Origin: an uncultured Litorivicinus sp. | Lineage (GTDB): Bacteria > Pseudomonadota > Gammaproteobacteria > Pseudomonadales > Litorivicinaceae | Direction of reading: 5' to 3' | Length of the DNA: 36,080 nt | Assembly (NCBI GenBank): GCA_902541775.1 | Contig: CACBSE010000011.1 | Span: 1 to 36,080, forward strand | In this document: positions 33,454-36,080 of the stretch, piece after piece | Layout of the letters: each line of letters begins with the position of its first letter | Numbering within the stretch: position 1 is the first letter of the stretch | The notes under the pieces: model-generated | Told to the model about the DNA's origin: nothing | The model's input: only the letters and a program-made list of their open reading frames with translations | Databases searched by the model: none | Program-made: the position numbers and the translations under genes

Positions 33454-34301
33454 TTTAATACCTCACTTGCGATTAATTGATCAGCGATGTCTAAGAATGC
33501 TTTTGCTTGAGGACTTGACGGTTTAGCGACAACCATCGGAACCCCGCCATCAGAGGCAACTCGAATCGCCAAATCGAGCGGAATTTCGCCAAGGAACGGC
33601 ATCCCTTGTTTCTCAGCTTCTGCTTTAGCCCCACCATTTCCAAACGGATGATGTTCTTTGCCGCAACCATCGCAAATAAACGAAGCCATATTTTCGACAA
33701 AGCCAAGCAAGGGAACGTCCATACGCTTGAACATATCAATCCCCTTTTTGGCATCGAGTAGAGCAATATCTTGCGGTGTTGAGACAATCACAGCGCCAGT
33801 GACATTCACTTTTTGGCTTAACGTCATTTGTACATCGCCAGTGCCTGGTGGAAGGTCAACCAACAGTACGTCGAGCTGTCCCCACTGTACCTGTCCCAGC
33901 ATCTGTTGCAGTGCCCCCATCAGCATCGGCCCACGCCAAATCAATGCTTCATCATCAGGCATCATCAATCCCAGCGACATTACGGTGACGCCATGATTTC
34001 TGAGCGGAAGAATGGTCTGGCCGTCTGGGCTTGATGGTCGACCACTCACACCGAGCATCCTAGGCTGACTCGGGCCATAAACGTCGGCATCCAGAAGCCC
34101 GACTTTTAGCCCACGCATCGCCAGTGCGACGGCAAGGTTGGCTGAAACTGTTGATTTGCCAACGCCACCTTTGCCCGAGGCAATAGCCACGATGTGCTTG
34201 ACGCCCTTAACCTCAAGTGGTGGCTGAGCTTCTTTTTTTGGACCTTGCCCGCCGCCGTCGGTGGCGATGACGCCTGCATCTTTAAATTGGGGATCACTCA
34301 C
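33450..34301 (-). CDS. mrp: Mrp/ApbC family P-loop ATPase (iron-sulfur carrier)
   Basis: This is a 283-residue MinD/Mrp-type ATPase. The deviant Walker A GKGGVGKST lies at about residues 43-51, followed by LLDADVYGPSQPRMLG and DLPPGTGDVQMTLSQ. The Fe-S-binding CxxC is in SFICDGCGKEHHPFG near residues 211-214. It lacks the N-terminal MIP18/DUF59 domain of longer Mrp proteins, having instead 30 unstructured residues. Mrp proteins assemble and deliver 4Fe-4S clusters. Its position in a formate dehydrogenase accessory operon suggests a dedicated client such as the Fe-S subunits. Confidence 0.92.
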   Translation of the reverse strand: MSDPQFKDAGVIATDGGGQGPKKEAQPPLEVKGVKHIVAIASGKGGVGKSTVSANLAVALAMRGLKVGLLDADVYGPSQPRMLGVSGRPSSPDGQTILPLRNHGVTVMSLGLMMPDDEALIWRGPMLMGALQQMLGQVQWGQLDVLLVDLPPGTGDVQMTLSQKVNVTGAVIVSTPQDIALLDAKKGIDMFKRMDVPLLGFVENMASFICDGCGKEHHPFGNGGAKAEAEKQGMPFLGEIPLDLAIRVASDGGVPMVVAKPSSPQAKAFLDIADQLIASEVLN

Positions 34302-34321
34302 TCTAATGTCCTATCATATAA

Positions 34322-34519
34322 TTACGGTAGCTCGACGGTGCCTTTAACCTCATGCCGAAGACCTAGTTCGTGGCACGTTAGTGTGACTGTCAAATCGATG
34401 CTTGTTAAGCCCGAACCGGCGTCAATCGCGCGAATAGCTTCTTCTATCTTCTGCTGCGAAGTGACGCCAACTGATTTTAAAAACTTACGCATTGAAAGAT
34501 TAAAGTTATCTTCGCTCAT
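34322..34519 (-). CDS. DUF6494 family small protein
   Basis: This 65-residue protein starts MSEDNFNLSMRKFLKSVGVT and contains SQQKIEEAIR and LTVTLTCHELGLRHEVKGTVEL, a small helix-plus-strand protein resembling the DUF6494 family. The start at 34519 has AGGAG six bases upstream; the same frame is open for a long way further 5', but that part is antisense to the cytochrome gene. It is the first gene of the DUF6494-mrp-ligase-like-DUF6505 unit. Function unknown. Confidence 0.8.
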   Translation of the reverse strand: MSEDNFNLSMRKFLKSVGVTSQQKIEEAIRAIDAGSGLTSIDLTVTLTCHELGLRHEVKGTVELP

Positions 34520-34576
34520 CGCTATCTCCTGTGTCATGATACATATGACTTGTCTCAGTGTACGAAGTGGTGTCGA

Positions 34577-35338
34577 TTGATTAGAAAAACAATAAAACTC
34601 ATAACAGTTGCTTGCGTCAGTGCGTTGGCCATGGGATTTAACAATGCTTTTGCATTGAGTTTGTCCCATGAAACAGTCATCCCATCGGAACTGGTTCAGT
34701 ATGTGGTCCCAAGATTCTCTCTGAAAACTCGGATTCGGTTTGATCAGGTAGAGTCTTCTGGCGACATTCAATTGGTGACCGTGCGGCCAGAAGCCGGAGC
34801 TGAAGTAATGACATTGGTTTCTGGGGAGACGGTTTACATTACTGCCGCCGGCGGGGCCGTCGAAAGTTCTGATTATCGAGCGTTTGTTGATTGGCTTGTC
34901 AGTGAGCCGGGTCGGGCAACGATTGCTGACTTTGAGTTGGATGGTCAGCAGATCGCGATTCCGACGGCCGCCGATGAAGCTGCTCCGATTGAGATGGTCA
35001 TTGTCGGAAATATTGACCATGGCCGAGAGTTGTCGCGTGACCACTGTCGCCGCTGTCACAAAGTTGATCGTGCCGACAAATACGCAGGCATTGATAACGC
35101 GCCCTCGTTCCATGCAATGCGAACGTTCGATGACTGGCATATCCGGTTTTCGACGTTTTACGCTGTGTCGCCGCATAAGGCTTTGATTTCGGTCGAAGGA
35201 TCTGGGATTGAAAAAAATCGTGCTTTGATCACGATTGCGCCAATCGACCTGCAAATGGACGATATCAACGACATCGTTGCTTTTGTGCATTCGTTGACGC
35301 CACTTGACCTGGGTAAACCGATCCAATTCAATCCCTAG
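34577..35338 (+). CDS. Periplasmic c-type cytochrome (mono-heme)
   Basis: This is a 253-residue secreted protein if it starts at TTG 34577, which gives an ideal signal peptide (IRKTIKLITVACVSALAMGFNNAFA). A TTG at 34550 would add nine residues with no better ribosome site. A single heme-binding CRRCH is at residues 157-161, preceded by an HGRELSRD helix as in class I cytochromes. The first 120 mature residues are beta-rich and of unknown fold. The last segment (LQMDDINDIVAFVHSLTP) is the typical C-terminal cytochrome helix; a distal Met ligand could be in HAMRTF. Its place among formate dehydrogenase accessory genes suggests an electron-transfer partner. It overlaps the convergent ferredoxin gene by 4 nt. 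Confidence 0.82.
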   Translation: MIRKTIKLITVACVSALAMGFNNAFALSLSHETVIPSELVQYVVPRFSLKTRIRFDQVESSGDIQLVTVRPEAGAEVMTLVSGETVYITAAGGAVESSDYRAFVDWLVSEPGRATIADFELDGQQIAIPTAADEAAPIEMVIVGNIDHGRELSRDHCRRCHKVDRADKYAGIDNAPSFHAMRTFDDWHIRFSTFYAVSPHKALISVEGSGIEKNRALITIAPIDLQMDDINDIVAFVHSLTPLDLGKPIQFNP

Positions 35339-36080
35339 CTGTCGAGGTAATCGTCGGTCGTCCTAACTCGTGGACGATCGGGACCACGCAGAGGTGCATT
35401 AGCATCATGGTACTGTGCACTAATGCGGCAGTCGTCACACATCTTCACTAGTTTGGTATTGTCCGAATCGGTATACATCCAATGGTTGCCCTCGAGCTTT
35501 TGAATGATGCGTTCAATTGTGGATTTTACACCGAACGGACGCCCGCACTCGACACACTCAAATGGATCCTCACCGTGCAATGAAGTTTGTTCTAGTGTTT
35601 GTGGTCCGAAGCTAAGCTGCGGCTTCAGTGTGATCGCTTGTTCAGGGCACGTGTTGGCGCATAGACCACACTGGACACACGCATTTTCCACGATGTTGAT
35701 TTCAGGGCGATCTGAGCGATCATTGAGGGCACCGGTTGGGCATTGTGAAACGCAAGCTAGACATAATGTACATTTTTCCGAGTTGACTTCGATCGTGCCG
35801 TAGGGGTCACCGGACTCGAGAGCGATTGAACTGTATGACTCGCCATCGTGTCCAAGAAACGCAGCTGTGACTCGTTTGGCGACTTCGCGACGATGACCAA
35901 GTAATGCGATTTCTTCATGCTCGAAGGCTGGCATTCGCGTTCCAATCAGGGCTTCTTCAAGTGAGGCAATATCGTTGGCCTCGATGACTTTGACACGCTG
36001 AGTGTCGACACCTGTCGCGCCTAACAATCGATGTGTTAATGCCGATTGATTTTCGATTGCTGTCTTGGCTGTTTTCGGTG
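35335..36080 (-). CDS. 4Fe-4S ferredoxin-type protein (C-terminal part, 5' end outside window)
   Basis: The frame remains open to the right edge, so this is the C-terminal 248 residues of a longer protein. It has two adjacent 4Fe-4S motifs, CTLCLACVSQCP and CVQCGLCANTCP. A further set of paired cysteines (FECVECGRPFG and MCDDCR) may bind another metal or cluster. An IEANDIASLEEAL region precedes them. Similar large 4Fe-4S proteins sit in formate dehydrogenase clusters with DUF3305/DUF3306 and TorD-like genes. It presumably passes electrons in the cytosol, since the visible part shows no membrane segment. Exact role uncertain. Confidence 0.85.
   Translation of the reverse strand, partial: PKTAKTAIENQSALTHRLLGATGVDTQRVKVIEANDIASLEEALIGTRMPAFEHEEIALLGHRREVAKRVTAAFLGHDGESYSSIALESGDPYGTIEVNSEKCTLCLACVSQCPTGALNDRSDRPEINIVENACVQCGLCANTCPEQAITLKPQLSFGPQTLEQTSLHGEDPFECVECGRPFGVKSTIERIIQKLEGNHWMYTDSDNTKLVKMCDDCRISAQYHDANAPLRGPDRPRVRTTDDYLDS

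Noticed and set aside
34520..35326. Long minus-strand open frame continuous with the DUF6494 gene
   Set aside because: It is antisense to the cytochrome c gene, whose CxxCH and signal peptide are clear; only the last 65 codons, with their own AGGAG, are coding.

Overview
The window is a gene-dense piece of a gammaproteobacterial chromosome of intermediate GC, probably from a free-living marine or aquatic lineage; I cannot name the genus. The placement rests on gene order: lptM-lysA-dapF-DUF484-xerC-yigB and nudF-yqiB-parE are gammaproteobacterial arrangements. The LexA box, the NtrC sites and the -24/-12 promoter also match the E. coli-type consensus. I see no insertion sequence, prophage, CRISPR array, tRNA or rRNA.

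Layout. 1-861 is the 3' end of a TolC-type outer-membrane channel, converging on an SOS-controlled error-prone polymerase gene (dnaE2) and ubiK. 4319-6213 is a complete nitrogen-limitation unit: two NtrC sites, a sigma-54 promoter, glnK, amtB and a terminator. 6270-11705 holds a D-2-hydroxyacid dehydrogenase converging on the lptM-lysA-dapF-DUF484-xerC-yigB operon. Divergent from it runs thiD-nudF-yqiB-parE. This is followed by a second unit with its own promoter: a fold-III ornithine/lysine decarboxylase, a GlcNAc-type kinase and nagA. A small BamE-like lipoprotein and an fbpABC ferric-iron ABC transporter come next.

Directly after fbpC lies a heavily decayed PPK2-type polyphosphate kinase pseudogene. 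Then come an unrecognised secreted protein, a Rap1a/Tai-like secreted protein on the other strand, and a cell-shape module (membrane-anchored M23 peptidase, bactofilin, unknown two-TM protein).

From 28275 to the right edge the content is copper and formate/molybdenum enzyme maturation. It comprises a PCu(A)C copper chaperone, fdhD-mobA-mobB-moeA on the plus strand, and DUF6494-mrp-biotin/lipoate-ligase-like-DUF6505 on the minus strand. A c-type cytochrome and a multi-cluster 4Fe-4S protein that runs off the edge complete it. Together these look like the accessory half of a formate dehydrogenase locus whose catalytic subunits should lie just outside the window.

The best leads are: a LexA box that covers the dnaE2 promoter and touches its start codon (probable leaderless SOS mRNA); the PPK2 pseudogene that naive calling would report as a hypothetical protein; the ligase-like protein with Arg at the catalytic Lys position beside Mrp; nested inverted repeats in front of fbpA; and the fact that five of six convergent gene pairs overlap at their 3' ends.
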